Assembly: GCF_016714285.1 (NCBI RefSeq)
Contig: NZ_JADJNN010000013.1
Location: 62,001-126,000 of the forward strand
DNA: 64,000 nt
Direction of reading: 5' to 3'
DNA from: Nannocystis sp.
GTDB lineage: Bacteria > Myxococcota_A > Polyangia > Nannocystales > Nannocystaceae
Below are positions 34,023-42,017 of the stretch, in pieces (within the stretch, counting starts at the first letter, position 1; every line of letters starts with the position of its first letter). The notes under the pieces are model-generated. The model saw nothing but the letters and a program-made list of their open reading frames with translations, was not told where the DNA came from and searched no databases. Position numbers and translations under genes: made by a program.

Positions 34023-35177
34023 ATGCGCAAACGGAAGAAGTCGCTGATCGTCGGAGGTTGGTTCTGGACCACGGGCCCGCTGGTGCTCGCCACGTCGACC
34101 GTGCGCGCGATCGTGCAGACCACGCGCGACGCGAAGACACTCAAGGCGCTGGCGAAAGCAACGAAGGGGCCAGTGCTTGCGCGACAACTCGGCAAGCAAC
34201 GAGTCCTCCTCTTCCCGGGACAGTTTCCCAGCACGTGGCATCAGCTCGGCCCGCGTGCCGGCGTGCTGGTACGCCTCGCGGGCCACAGCAACCACGAGGC
34301 GGAGGCGCTCAGCGTCGACCCGTGGGCCGTGGCCGAGCGCGACTGGAAGCTCGCGGTGAGCACCGTGACGCTGGACGGTCCTGCGGACGGGGCACGCGAG
34401 CTGTTCGATGCTGTGCCGCGTGACCCGCAGCCGATCGCCAGGGAGGATGCGAACGTGCTGCCGGTGACGCTGCCGCCGGGGAAGTACGTGGTCGACCACG
34501 CCACGCTCGGTGAACGCGACTTTGCGGTGGTGTTGTACCGGTTTCGTGCGAAGGACGAGCTCCCGCAGCCGCCGAAGGGCAAGCGGGTCGCTGTGCAGCC
34601 TGGCCCGCCCGCGATCCTCGAGCTGCGCAAGGAGACCGCGGCGCTCGCCAGGAGGTTGAAGTTCGTCGGCACCGACGGCGGGCCGCTGCTCGCCTGCCCG
34701 AGGTCGCTGCTTCCACAGTGGCACGGCGTGTACGACGCGGACGGCGAGTATGTCTACGGATCGGCGCCGTGCGACTACGACCGCGCTTGTGACGCGAAGG
34801 GCCTGATCCTTTCCGTGGGCAAGGGCCAGGCGCTGGTGCTCGAGCAGGTGTCGACGGCCTTCCTGCAGCTGGAGCCGGGCACCGCTTATCTCCTCTTCTG
34901 GGTCGGCGCGGATGCCGGGTCGCACGTGCTCGAGGCGGTGCTCTCGGCGCCCTCGAAGGCGTGGAAGAAGCAGAAGGAGGTCTTCAGCATGACCGGGAAG
35001 GAGCTCGCGCTGCTCGACTCGGCACACGCGGGGAAGACGAAGCCGGCGTACCTCGGTGAGCTCGCACCGGGCCGCTACACCATGGAACGAATGCAGGAGT
35101 ACGACGGCGAGATCCGCGTCGGTAGCGAGCTTCATGGGTTGATGGCGAGTGCTCTGCGGCTGACAAGGCTCGGCTGA
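34023..35177 (+). CDS. Hypothetical protein with N-terminal membrane anchor
   Basis: A 384-residue protein. Basic MRKRKKS followed by a short hydrophobic stretch (about 8-25) looks like an uncleaved anchor or a membrane-associating segment. The rest is beta-rich soluble sequence without recognised motifs. Codon use is less C-ending than in most genes here (more GTG, CTG and TTC/GAG mixtures, several CAA and TTG). A 42-codon frame starts one base after its stop. Confidence 0.65.
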   Translation: MRKRKKSLIVGGWFWTTGPLVLATSTVRAIVQTTRDAKTLKALAKATKGPVLARQLGKQRVLLFPGQFPSTWHQLGPRAGVLVRLAGHSNHEAEALSVDPWAVAERDWKLAVSTVTLDGPADGARELFDAVPRDPQPIAREDANVLPVTLPPGKYVVDHATLGERDFAVVLYRFRAKDELPQPPKGKRVAVQPGPPAILELRKETAALARRLKFVGTDGGPLLACPRSLLPQWHGVYDADGEYVYGSAPCDYDRACDAKGLILSVGKGQALVLEQVSTAFLQLEPGTAYLLFWVGADAGSHVLEAVLSAPSKAWKKQKEVFSMTGKELALLDSAHAGKTKPAYLGELAPGRYTMERMQEYDGEIRVGSELHGLMASALRLTRLG

Positions 35178-35178
35178 G

Positions 35179-35307
35179 ATGCTCGGTGATCCGTCAGCGG
35201 ATTGCGCCGGACGCCAGGCGGCGATGCGCGGGCAGCTCGAGCGGATCGCGGGCCAGGCCGGGCTGTCGAAGTCGGTGCAGGAGATCGTGGGCCGGGCGCT
35301 GCAATAG
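35179..35307 (+). CDS. Possible small protein (42 residues)
   Basis: Frame MLGDPSADCAGRQAAMRGQL onward, ending in a helical LERIAGQAGLSKSVQEIVGRALQ-type segment. It starts one base after the preceding stop, which would allow translational re-initiation. The second half looks like a genuine amphipathic helix-turn-helix pair, so it may also be the remnant of a larger gene. Confidence 0.4.
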   Translation: MLGDPSADCAGRQAAMRGQLERIAGQAGLSKSVQEIVGRALQ

Positions 35308-35397
35308 CGGCGCGGGCCGTGGGGGCGCCATGTCGCCCGTGTCGCAGTTCCGGGGCCGCCAACGGCCGGACGAGCGGATAAGCTACGACCCGCTCCC

Positions 35398-36312
35398 ATG
35401 GCCGGCACGACCCTGTTCACCCTCCTCGACGACCTCGCGGCGCTGCTCGACGACGTCGCGGTGCTCACCAAGGTCGCCACCAAGAAGACCGCGGGTGTCC
35501 TCGGCGATGACCTCGCGCTCAACGCCGAGCAGGTCGCGGGGGTCTCACCCGACCGCGAGCTCCCGGTCGTGTGGGCGGTCGCCAGGGGCTCGGCCGTCAA
35601 CAAGCTGATCCTCGTGCCGACGGCCCTGCTCATCAGCGCCGTCGCGGCCTGGGCCATCACGCCGCTGCTGATGCTCGGCGGCGCGGTCCTCTGCTACGAG
35701 GGCTGCGAGAAGCTGACGCACAAGCTGTTCGCGCCGGCCGCGGCGAAGCGGCACCACGAGGCGCTCGTGCAGGCGATCGCCGATCCGGCGGTCGACATGG
35801 TCGCGTTCGAGAAGGCGAAGATTCGCGGCGCCATTCGTACGGACTTCATCCTGTCGGCCGAGGTGATCGTGATCTCGCTCGGCGCGATCGCCTCGGCGCC
35901 GGTGGGGACCCGCATCGCGGCCCTGATCACGATCGCGGTGGTGATGACTGTCGGCGTCTACGGCCTCGTCGCCGGCATCGTCAAGCTCGATGACCTCGGC
36001 CTGCGCCTGCGCCGCAGCAGCGGCCCCGCGCGCGCGCTCGGCGGGGCGATCCTGTGGGGCGCGCCCTACCTGATGAAGGGCCTGTCGATCGCCGGGACCA
36101 TCGCCATGTTCCTGGTCGGCGGCGGCATCCTGGTCCACGGCATCCCCGGCGCCGAGGCCCTCGGCGAGCAGCTGGTGCGCGCCGTGGCCGGCGTGCCAGG
36201 GGCCGGCTTTGTGCTGTCGAGCCTGTTCGTCGGCCTGGTCGGTCTGCTCGCGGGCGCGGTTCTGCTGGCCCTCGTCGCGGGCGGCAAACGCCTGGTTCGC
36301 CGCCAGCCCTGA
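35398..36312 (+). CDS. DUF808 (YedI-like) membrane protein
   Basis: A 304-residue inner-membrane protein of the DUF808/YedI family. The N-terminus LFTLLDDLAALLDDVAVLTKVATKKTAGVLGDDLALNAEQV is characteristic, as is CYEGCEKLTHKL after the first helices. About six hydrophobic helices follow. The function of the family is unknown. Single gene, convergent with boxB. Confidence 0.9.
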   Translation: MAGTTLFTLLDDLAALLDDVAVLTKVATKKTAGVLGDDLALNAEQVAGVSPDRELPVVWAVARGSAVNKLILVPTALLISAVAAWAITPLLMLGGAVLCYEGCEKLTHKLFAPAAAKRHHEALVQAIADPAVDMVAFEKAKIRGAIRTDFILSAEVIVISLGAIASAPVGTRIAALITIAVVMTVGVYGLVAGIVKLDDLGLRLRRSSGPARALGGAILWGAPYLMKGLSIAGTIAMFLVGGGILVHGIPGAEALGEQLVRAVAGVPGAGFVLSSLFVGLVGLLAGAVLLALVAGGKRLVRRQP

Positions 36313-36332
36313 GCGTGTGCCCGGGCTTCGCG

Positions 36333-37754
36333 TCAACCGCGGACGTAGGCGTACTCGAGGTCCTGTCCGCCGATGCCGCGACGCGGTGGGGCGATCCAGT
36401 TGGCCATCTTCCCCGGCTCGCGCACGGGCGTCATGATCGAGCGCAGATATGCATTGTCGGCGGCGGAGAGCAGCCAGTCGTCGCGGCGGGCGGCGAACTG
36501 GCCGGCCGTGATCAGCTCACCCTCGGGGTTGAAGCTGTACCCGGCGTGAATGCCCTGATGCCGGTGGAAGCGGCGGTTCGGCAGGCGCAGGCGCTGCGAC
36601 GAGCCCATCTCGGCGAGCATATGGTTCCACTTGCGGAGGGCCCGCTCGCAGTCGTGGATGTAATCGTCGCGCAGGACCTCGTTGATCGCGGTGCGCAGCG
36701 GGACCTCGCGCTCGACGATACGGTCGTGCTCGACGCTGGCCAGCGTGTAGTGCTGCGTGAGCGCCTGGTGATCGCCGTAGCGCTCGGCCTCCTTGAAGCG
36801 GCCCTTGAGGCCGGCGCCGAAGTAGCCGGCGGCGTTGTTGGACAGCTCGCTGCCGAACAGGTCGAGGCAGTAGCTGAACCAGTAGTTGATCGCCCGCTGC
36901 AGCGTGCCGAAGTCGACGCCGCCCTGGCGCCGCACGTCGCCGTCTGGGTCGACGGCCTCGAGCTCGGCGGCGCGACGGATGATGCGCTCCATGCCGGTCT
37001 CGCCGACGAACAGGTGGAAGGCCTCCTCGGTGAGCATGAACTCGCAGGAGCGGGCCAGCGGATCGAACGCGCTCTCGCGCAGCGCGGCCAGCTGAAACTT
37101 GCCGTCGCGGTCGGCGAACATGGTGAAGCAGAAGAACGACAGCCAGTGATCGCAGGGCTGGTTGAAGGCGCCGAGGATCCGCGGGTGGTCGGGGTCGCCG
37201 GAGCGGCGCTGCAACAGCGCCTCGGCCTCGTCGCGGCCGTCCTTGCCGAAGTACTTGTGCAGCAGATAGACCATCGCCCACAGGTGGCGGCCCTCCTCGA
37301 CGTTGACCTGGAACAGGTTGCGCATGTCGTAGAGCGAGGGCGCCATGTGCCCGAGCAGGCGCTGCTGCTCGACGCTGGCGGGCTCGGTGTCGGCCTGGGT
37401 GACGATGATCCGGCGCAGCGCCCCGCGGTGCTCGCCCGGGACCTCGTCCCACGCGGGCGCGCCAGTGTCGTCGCCGACGTGGATCGTCGCGGCCTGCGCG
37501 TGCGGGGTGAGGAACACGCCCCAGCGGTACTCCGGCATCCGCACCTGCTCCCAGTGGGCCCAACCGCCGGGCTCGACCGAGACCGCGGTGCGCAGATAGA
37601 TCTCGCGCTCGGAGAAGTCGGCCGGGCCCATGTCGCGCCACCATTCGAGGTACTTGGGCTGCCAGTGCTCGAGGGCGCGGCGGACCTTGGGGTCGTCGGC
37701 GAGGCCGACGTTATTGGGGATCTTGGCGTTCAGGTCGACGGACGGGACCAGCAT
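36333..37754 (-). CDS. boxB: Benzoyl-CoA 2,3-epoxidase oxygenase subunit (BoxB)-like
   Basis: A 473-residue di-iron protein of BoxB type, the oxygenase that epoxidises benzoyl-CoA in the aerobic box pathway. The length equals that of known BoxB. Di-iron ligands appear in VEEGRHLWAM and MLTEEAFHLFVGE, with a further Glu/His in LASVEHDRIVE. KIPNNVGL near the N-terminus and HRHQGIHAGYSFNPEGE near the C-terminus are typical. ATG 37754 was chosen by family length; an upstream GTG would add 37 non-conserved residues. Neither the reductase BoxA nor the hydrolase BoxC is in the window, so partner and physiological substrate are uncertain. Confidence 0.85.
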   Translation of the reverse strand: MLVPSVDLNAKIPNNVGLADDPKVRRALEHWQPKYLEWWRDMGPADFSEREIYLRTAVSVEPGGWAHWEQVRMPEYRWGVFLTPHAQAATIHVGDDTGAPAWDEVPGEHRGALRRIIVTQADTEPASVEQQRLLGHMAPSLYDMRNLFQVNVEEGRHLWAMVYLLHKYFGKDGRDEAEALLQRRSGDPDHPRILGAFNQPCDHWLSFFCFTMFADRDGKFQLAALRESAFDPLARSCEFMLTEEAFHLFVGETGMERIIRRAAELEAVDPDGDVRRQGGVDFGTLQRAINYWFSYCLDLFGSELSNNAAGYFGAGLKGRFKEAERYGDHQALTQHYTLASVEHDRIVEREVPLRTAINEVLRDDYIHDCERALRKWNHMLAEMGSSQRLRLPNRRFHRHQGIHAGYSFNPEGELITAGQFAARRDDWLLSAADNAYLRSIMTPVREPGKMANWIAPPRRGIGGQDLEYAYVRG

Positions 37755-37988
37755 CAGGGAGACCTCGCTGATCGTCAGCGTCACCACCCGAGCCGCGGAC
37801 GACGAGCGAAGAACTTTCGTGTGCAAGGTCGCGGGGCGGTGGATTTGGCGCGTGTGACGGCACACGGGTGCAGCTCACTCGCGCCGCACCGCGGCGCCGG
37901 GCGCTGCGTGGGCTGGTCTACCATCGCGGCGAATGACCGCCCGACCCCGCCACTGCCCTGCCCCGAGTCACCGCGTCGGAGGATCGCC

Positions 37989-38948
37989 ATGAGGGCGATG
38001 GCGCAGCGCAGCTGGGCCGCGGGCGAGCCCTTGGTGGCGATCGAGCTGCCGACGCCCGAGCCGCGGGCCAACGAGGTGCGGGTGGCGGTGCGGGCGATCG
38101 GGGTCAACCCTGTCGATTGGAAGATGCGCCAGCGCGGCCCGCTGCGCCTCGCCGCGCGGCTGATCGGCCCGCGACCGCCGGTGATCTTCGGGGTCGACTT
38201 CGCCGGGGTGGTCGAGGCCGTGGGCGCCCAGGTCACGAGCGTGAAGGTCGGCGACCCGGTGGTCGGCGGCACCGACTTCTCACGCGGGCAACGGGGCAGC
38301 CAGGCCGACACGGTGGTGGTGCGCGAGAGCCAGCTCGCGCTGCTGCCCGCCGGCTTCGACCTCGAGCTCGCCGCGGCGCTGCCGGTGGCCGGCGTGACTG
38401 CCTATCGCTGCATCGTCGAGGTCGGCCGCCTCGGCCCGGGGCAGCGGGCGCTGGTGCTGGGGGCGTCGGGCGGCGTGGGTCAGCTCGCGGTGCAGTTCGC
38501 GCGGGCGCAGGGCGGCAGCGCGGTGGGCGTGTGCTCGGGCAAGAACGCGGCGCTGGTGCGCGAGCTCGGGGCCGAGGCGGTGATCGACTACACGCAGGGC
38601 GACCCGCTGGTGGCGGCGCGGGCCCTGGCGCCGTTTCAGGTGGTGCTCGACGCGGTCGGTGGCTATTCGGGCGCGGCCTGTCGCCGCCTGCTCGGGCCCG
38701 GCGGTCGCCACGTCATGATCGCCGCCGAGGGCCTCGGCGAGTCGCTCAATGTCGTGGTCCCGCCCTTCACGTCGCGCAGCGTGCTCGGGCGGCCGACGGC
38801 GGCGAGGCTGCGGGCGGTCGTCGACGCGGTCGCCAGCGGGGCGCTGCGGGTGCGCATCGAGGAGCGCATCCCGCTGGCCGAGGCGGAGCGGGCCCTCGCG
38901 CTCAGCCAGGCCGGGCGCATGACCGGCAAGATCGTGCTCATCCCCTAG
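37989..38948 (+). CDS. Zinc-independent MDR oxidoreductase (quinone-reductase-like)
   Basis: A 319-residue medium-chain dehydrogenase/reductase of the quinone oxidoreductase type, using NAD(P)H. N-terminal GroES-like domain: IGVNPVDWKMRQRG and VIFGVDFAGVVEAVG. Nucleotide-binding domain: LVLGASGGVGQLAVQFARAQ (GxxGxxG). The closing AGRMTGKIVLIP is typical. No structural or catalytic zinc Cys set. ATG 37989 is used; an in-frame ATG at 37998 is possible. It diverges from boxB across a 234-base gap, so a shared aromatic-degradation role is conceivable but unproven. Confidence 0.88.
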   Translation: MRAMAQRSWAAGEPLVAIELPTPEPRANEVRVAVRAIGVNPVDWKMRQRGPLRLAARLIGPRPPVIFGVDFAGVVEAVGAQVTSVKVGDPVVGGTDFSRGQRGSQADTVVVRESQLALLPAGFDLELAAALPVAGVTAYRCIVEVGRLGPGQRALVLGASGGVGQLAVQFARAQGGSAVGVCSGKNAALVRELGAEAVIDYTQGDPLVAARALAPFQVVLDAVGGYSGAACRRLLGPGGRHVMIAAEGLGESLNVVVPPFTSRSVLGRPTAARLRAVVDAVASGALRVRIEERIPLAEAERALALSQAGRMTGKIVLIP

Positions 38949-38956
38949 CGTGAGGC

Positions 38957-39274
38957 TCAGCGGGCCCGCAGCAGGCCCCCGAGGACCTCGAGGATCTTGT
39001 TGCGGTACTCGATCGCGTTGCGCACGTGCTGCATGTGCAGCTCGTGCAGCGCGGCGTCGACCTCGAGCTTGCCGGCGGCCGAGGCCTGGACCGGGAGCAC
39101 GGTGGTGTTGTCGCCGTCGAGGCGCAGGGTGGTGCGGGCCGCGAGCTGCGGCGCGGCGTCCGTGCCGACGACGAGGGTCTGGGTCTCGACGCGCAGCTCG
39201 GCGACGTCCTCGATGTATTTGCGGATCGTGTCGGCCGCGTTGCGGCCGGCCTCCTTGATGTCGTTCACAGCCAT
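38957..39274 (-). CDS. Hypothetical small protein, related to the third gene of this unit
   Basis: A 105-residue soluble protein of unknown family. An N-terminal helix (VNDIKEAGRNAADTIRKYI) is followed by three to four strands and a C-terminal helix. The segment RTTLRLDGDNTTVLPVQ to EVDAALHELHMQHVRNA aligns with RVALDGDTIVCLPERDG to EIDRALLEIHAASVKQA of the product at 39819-40244, so the two are paralogues. Its start overlaps the end of the middle gene by ten bases. Third gene of a minus-strand unit. Confidence 0.7.
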   Translation of the reverse strand: MAVNDIKEAGRNAADTIRKYIEDVAELRVETQTLVVGTDAAPQLAARTTLRLDGDNTTVLPVQASAAGKLEVDAALHELHMQHVRNAIEYRNKILEVLGGLLRAR

Positions 39275-39822
39275 GCGATGCCTCCCGCGCCGACGTCGGC
39301 GCGCGTTCCTTCGCCCCGCGCGTGGGCCTCGCGAACACACGCGAGGGCCACAGGCAGGGCCGAGATCAATCCCGCGGGCGTGACCACCAGCCCGGCGATC
39401 CTTCGGGCCGTGACGACGATCGTCGCCAGCAGCCGCAGCCGCCGCGCCCGCGCGGCGTACACCGCCTGCACCTCGTCGAGATGCGCCGCCCGCTGGGCCG
39501 CGCTGACGCTCGCGCCGACCACCAGCTGCACATCCCCGATCGCGCTGATGTGGCTGCGCAGCGGACCACCGCCGACCCAGGCGTGCTCTTCGAGCTCACG
39601 CAAGGCCCGGGCCGAGAACTCCGACCACTCGCGCTGCAGGCGGGCGAGCGAACGCTCGTCGGCGCTGGCCCCGGCTCCCTCGCTGTCGCCGCTGTGCGCC
39701 GGTCGGACGAGGCGGGCGAGACGGGCGAGCCCCGCGTCGTCGGCGACCTCGTCGCGGCTCAGGGCGTCGACGATCGCGTGGACCCTCGCCTCGAGCGCCG
39801 CGAATCCCGTCGCGTCGCTCAT
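39265..39822 (-). CDS. Hypothetical helical protein, middle gene of a three-gene unit
   Basis: A 185-residue, mostly helical protein. Residues about 125-165 are moderately hydrophobic (LRLLATIVVTARRIAGLVVTPAGLISALPVALACV) and may enter or lie on the membrane. No family recognised. ATG 39822 overlaps the upstream gene's stop by four bases, and its own end overlaps the downstream start by ten, so the three proteins are surely co-expressed and probably form a complex. Confidence 0.7.
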   Translation of the reverse strand: MSDATGFAALEARVHAIVDALSRDEVADDAGLARLARLVRPAHSGDSEGAGASADERSLARLQREWSEFSARALRELEEHAWVGGGPLRSHISAIGDVQLVVGASVSAAQRAAHLDEVQAVYAARARRLRLLATIVVTARRIAGLVVTPAGLISALPVALACVREAHARGEGTRADVGAGGIAWL

Positions 39823-40244
39823 CGGCCCGGCCCGGTCAGGCGGGCGGCCGCCTCGACGATCGTGCGCATCAGCTCGCAGCGGGCCTCCTGGGCCTGCTTG
39901 ACCGAGGCTGCGTGGATCTCGAGCAGGGCCCGGTCGATCTCGCCGTCGCGCTCGGGCAGGCAGACGATCGTGTCGCCGTCGAGCGCGACGCGGGTGTAGG
40001 CCCGCAGCGCGGCGCCGATGACCTGGCCCTCCTCGACGTAGATGCTGGTCATGTCACCGGTGACGTAGGTGCTGACCTCGAGGCTGCCCATGTCATCGAG
40101 GGCCCGCGAGATCGTGCCGCTGAGCTTGGCGACGAAGCTCTGGATGCCGTCCGCGGGCCCGCTGGAGCCGCTCTCCTCGATCACGATCTCCGGCGAGCCG
40201 CTGTCGCCCGACGCGTCGCTGGCCTTCTCGCGTGGCAACCTCAA
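39819..40244 (-). CDS. Hypothetical small protein, first gene of a three-gene unit
   Basis: A 141-residue protein: a 35-residue acidic Ser/Gly-rich N-terminus, then a domain related to the 105-residue product at 38957-39274 (shared LDGDT, EIDRALLEIH pattern). No signal peptide, no motif of known enzymes. It heads the minus-strand unit 40244 to 38957. Confidence 0.7.
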   Translation of the reverse strand: MRLPREKASDASGDSGSPEIVIEESGSSGPADGIQSFVAKLSGTISRALDDMGSLEVSTYVTGDMTSIYVEEGQVIGAALRAYTRVALDGDTIVCLPERDGEIDRALLEIHAASVKQAQEARCELMRTIVEAAARLTGPGR

Positions 40245-40481
40245 GCGCCCACCGCCGGGCGCTCATGTGCGAATGTCGATACTTTGGCGCGCACGCTCCA
40301 CCCCCAAGGCCCAATGATCGCTACCTAACACGGCGCCCGGGGCCGCGACAATGCCAGCACGATCGCGCGGCGTGAACCTGCGCCGCGCGCTGGCAGAGCG
40401 GCGAGCGCGAGCGCCCCATACAGTGCGACGATTCGTGGGCGCCGGGTTCTTGTATCATCCACGACGCTGGAGATTGGTTGC

Positions 40482-41996
40482 ATGACGGATGAAACGCTGG
40501 AAATGATCGACACCGCACCGCCGGGCACCTACCCCGACGACATCATCAGCTTCGACGCCGGAGCGGAAGACTCGGTCGAGCGCCCGGAGTACGACCCCGA
40601 TGAGCCGTGGGACGAGTTCGACGCCGAGGGGCTCGAGGAGCTCGAGGGGCCGCTCTCGTTCGGCGGTCCGGTCGCGCTGGAGGACGACGCGAGCTTCGAG
40701 CGCTGGCTGCAGAGCGCGCTCAAGGCCCTGGTGGCACCGGAGCTCGTCGTCGACGGCGAGCTCGGGCCGCGCACGCGAGTGGCGGTGAAGACCTTCCAGC
40801 GGCGGGTCCGCGAGCTGCGGCCGGGCGCCGCGGCGCTGGGCGTGGACGGCATCGCCGGGGCCAAGACGATCGCCGAGCTCGAGCTGCAGACCGGCACCAA
40901 GGCGACGACCCGCCACGAGGGCGACGACGACGAGACGCCGGTGATCGACGACACGACGCCGTGCGAGGAGGAGCCGGCGCCGGTCAACGCGGAGCAGGCG
41001 ACCCAGACCCCCCCCACGCAGACCACCGTGGGGGCCCTGACCGTCGTGGAGGAATCGGTCGACGGCACGGTGGAGTACGCGATCAGCGACGGCCAGAGCA
41101 CGGTGCGCTTCTCGTACTGGACCCCGAACTATCGCAAGTACAAGCCGTACAATGTGAGCAAGTACTACGGCGCGCGCCTCAACCTGGTGCCCGACCGCGA
41201 CATCCTCGGCGCGGGCTACAGCGCGAGCGAGCTGCGGATCTTGAAGGCCAACGCGCTCAAGGAGTCGGGCGGCCAGTTCGGGGCGATCAACACCTGGGAC
41301 GACCAGATCGTATCGTGGGGGATGGCCCAGTTCGCCGGCCACGCGGGCACCCTGGCCGCGCTCATGGCCGACCTCAAGGACAATGCCCGCAGCAAGGCCG
41401 CGTATCAGCGCTGCTTCGCGGCCAACGGCATCGACGTGGCCTACGGCGCCTACCCGTGGAAGCAGAAGACCATGACCGGCTGGCACGTGGTGGTCAGCTC
41501 ACCCGAGGGCGTCAAGCGCGGCGACGACGGCTGGCAGTACATCCGCACCCAGCCGCGGCTGATCGGCGCGTTCCTGCTGGCGGGCAACGACGCATCGCTA
41601 CAACTGGGACAGATGGTGTTCTGGCGGCGCAGCTTCCTGCTCAAGGCGATCCAGAAGGTCATCGGCCGCAAGGACGACGGCAGCAGCAAGGGCGGCTCTG
41701 TGACTCGCTACCTCACCTCGGAGCGCGGGCTGGCGCTCATCGTCCGCCTGCACAACTGGATGCCCGCCTACGTGGTCGCCTGGTCCAACCGCTTCCTCGC
41801 GCAGCTGCAACAGAAGCACGCCGCCGCCGATGTCTACGACCCCGGCACCTGGGACGTCTACAGCGACCTCGAGAAGGACTTTGCCGAGCTCCTCTCGGAC
41901 GAGCGCAGACGGGCGAAGAGCGGCAGCTACGACAAGTACGCGCTCGACCTCAGCCGCGCGCGCGGCTCCTTCGTCGGCCAGCGCAGCATGGCCTGA
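40482..41996 (+). CDS. Lysozyme-like protein with peptidoglycan-binding domain, no signal peptide
   Basis: A 504-residue protein. The first 65 residues are acidic and low in basic residues. Residues about 66-135 are a PG-binding-1-like domain (LVVDGELGPRTRVAVKTFQRRV and LGVDGIAGAKTIAEL). A disordered linker follows. Residues about 245-400 have a lysozyme/transglycosylase-like pattern, LKANALKESGGQFGAINTWD with candidate catalytic Glu261, then VSWGMAQFAGHAGTL. There is no signal peptide, so it would need a contractile or other non-Sec route, or lysis, to reach peptidoglycan. No immunity partner is evident next to it. Confidence 0.7.
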   Translation: MTDETLEMIDTAPPGTYPDDIISFDAGAEDSVERPEYDPDEPWDEFDAEGLEELEGPLSFGGPVALEDDASFERWLQSALKALVAPELVVDGELGPRTRVAVKTFQRRVRELRPGAAALGVDGIAGAKTIAELELQTGTKATTRHEGDDDETPVIDDTTPCEEEPAPVNAEQATQTPPTQTTVGALTVVEESVDGTVEYAISDGQSTVRFSYWTPNYRKYKPYNVSKYYGARLNLVPDRDILGAGYSASELRILKANALKESGGQFGAINTWDDQIVSWGMAQFAGHAGTLAALMADLKDNARSKAAYQRCFAANGIDVAYGAYPWKQKTMTGWHVVVSSPEGVKRGDDGWQYIRTQPRLIGAFLLAGNDASLQLGQMVFWRRSFLLKAIQKVIGRKDDGSSKGGSVTRYLTSERGLALIVRLHNWMPAYVVAWSNRFLAQLQQKHAAADVYDPGTWDVYSDLEKDFAELLSDERRRAKSGSYDKYALDLSRARGSFVGQRSMA

Positions 41997-42017
41997 GCTG
42001 GCCGCCGCGACCTCAAC

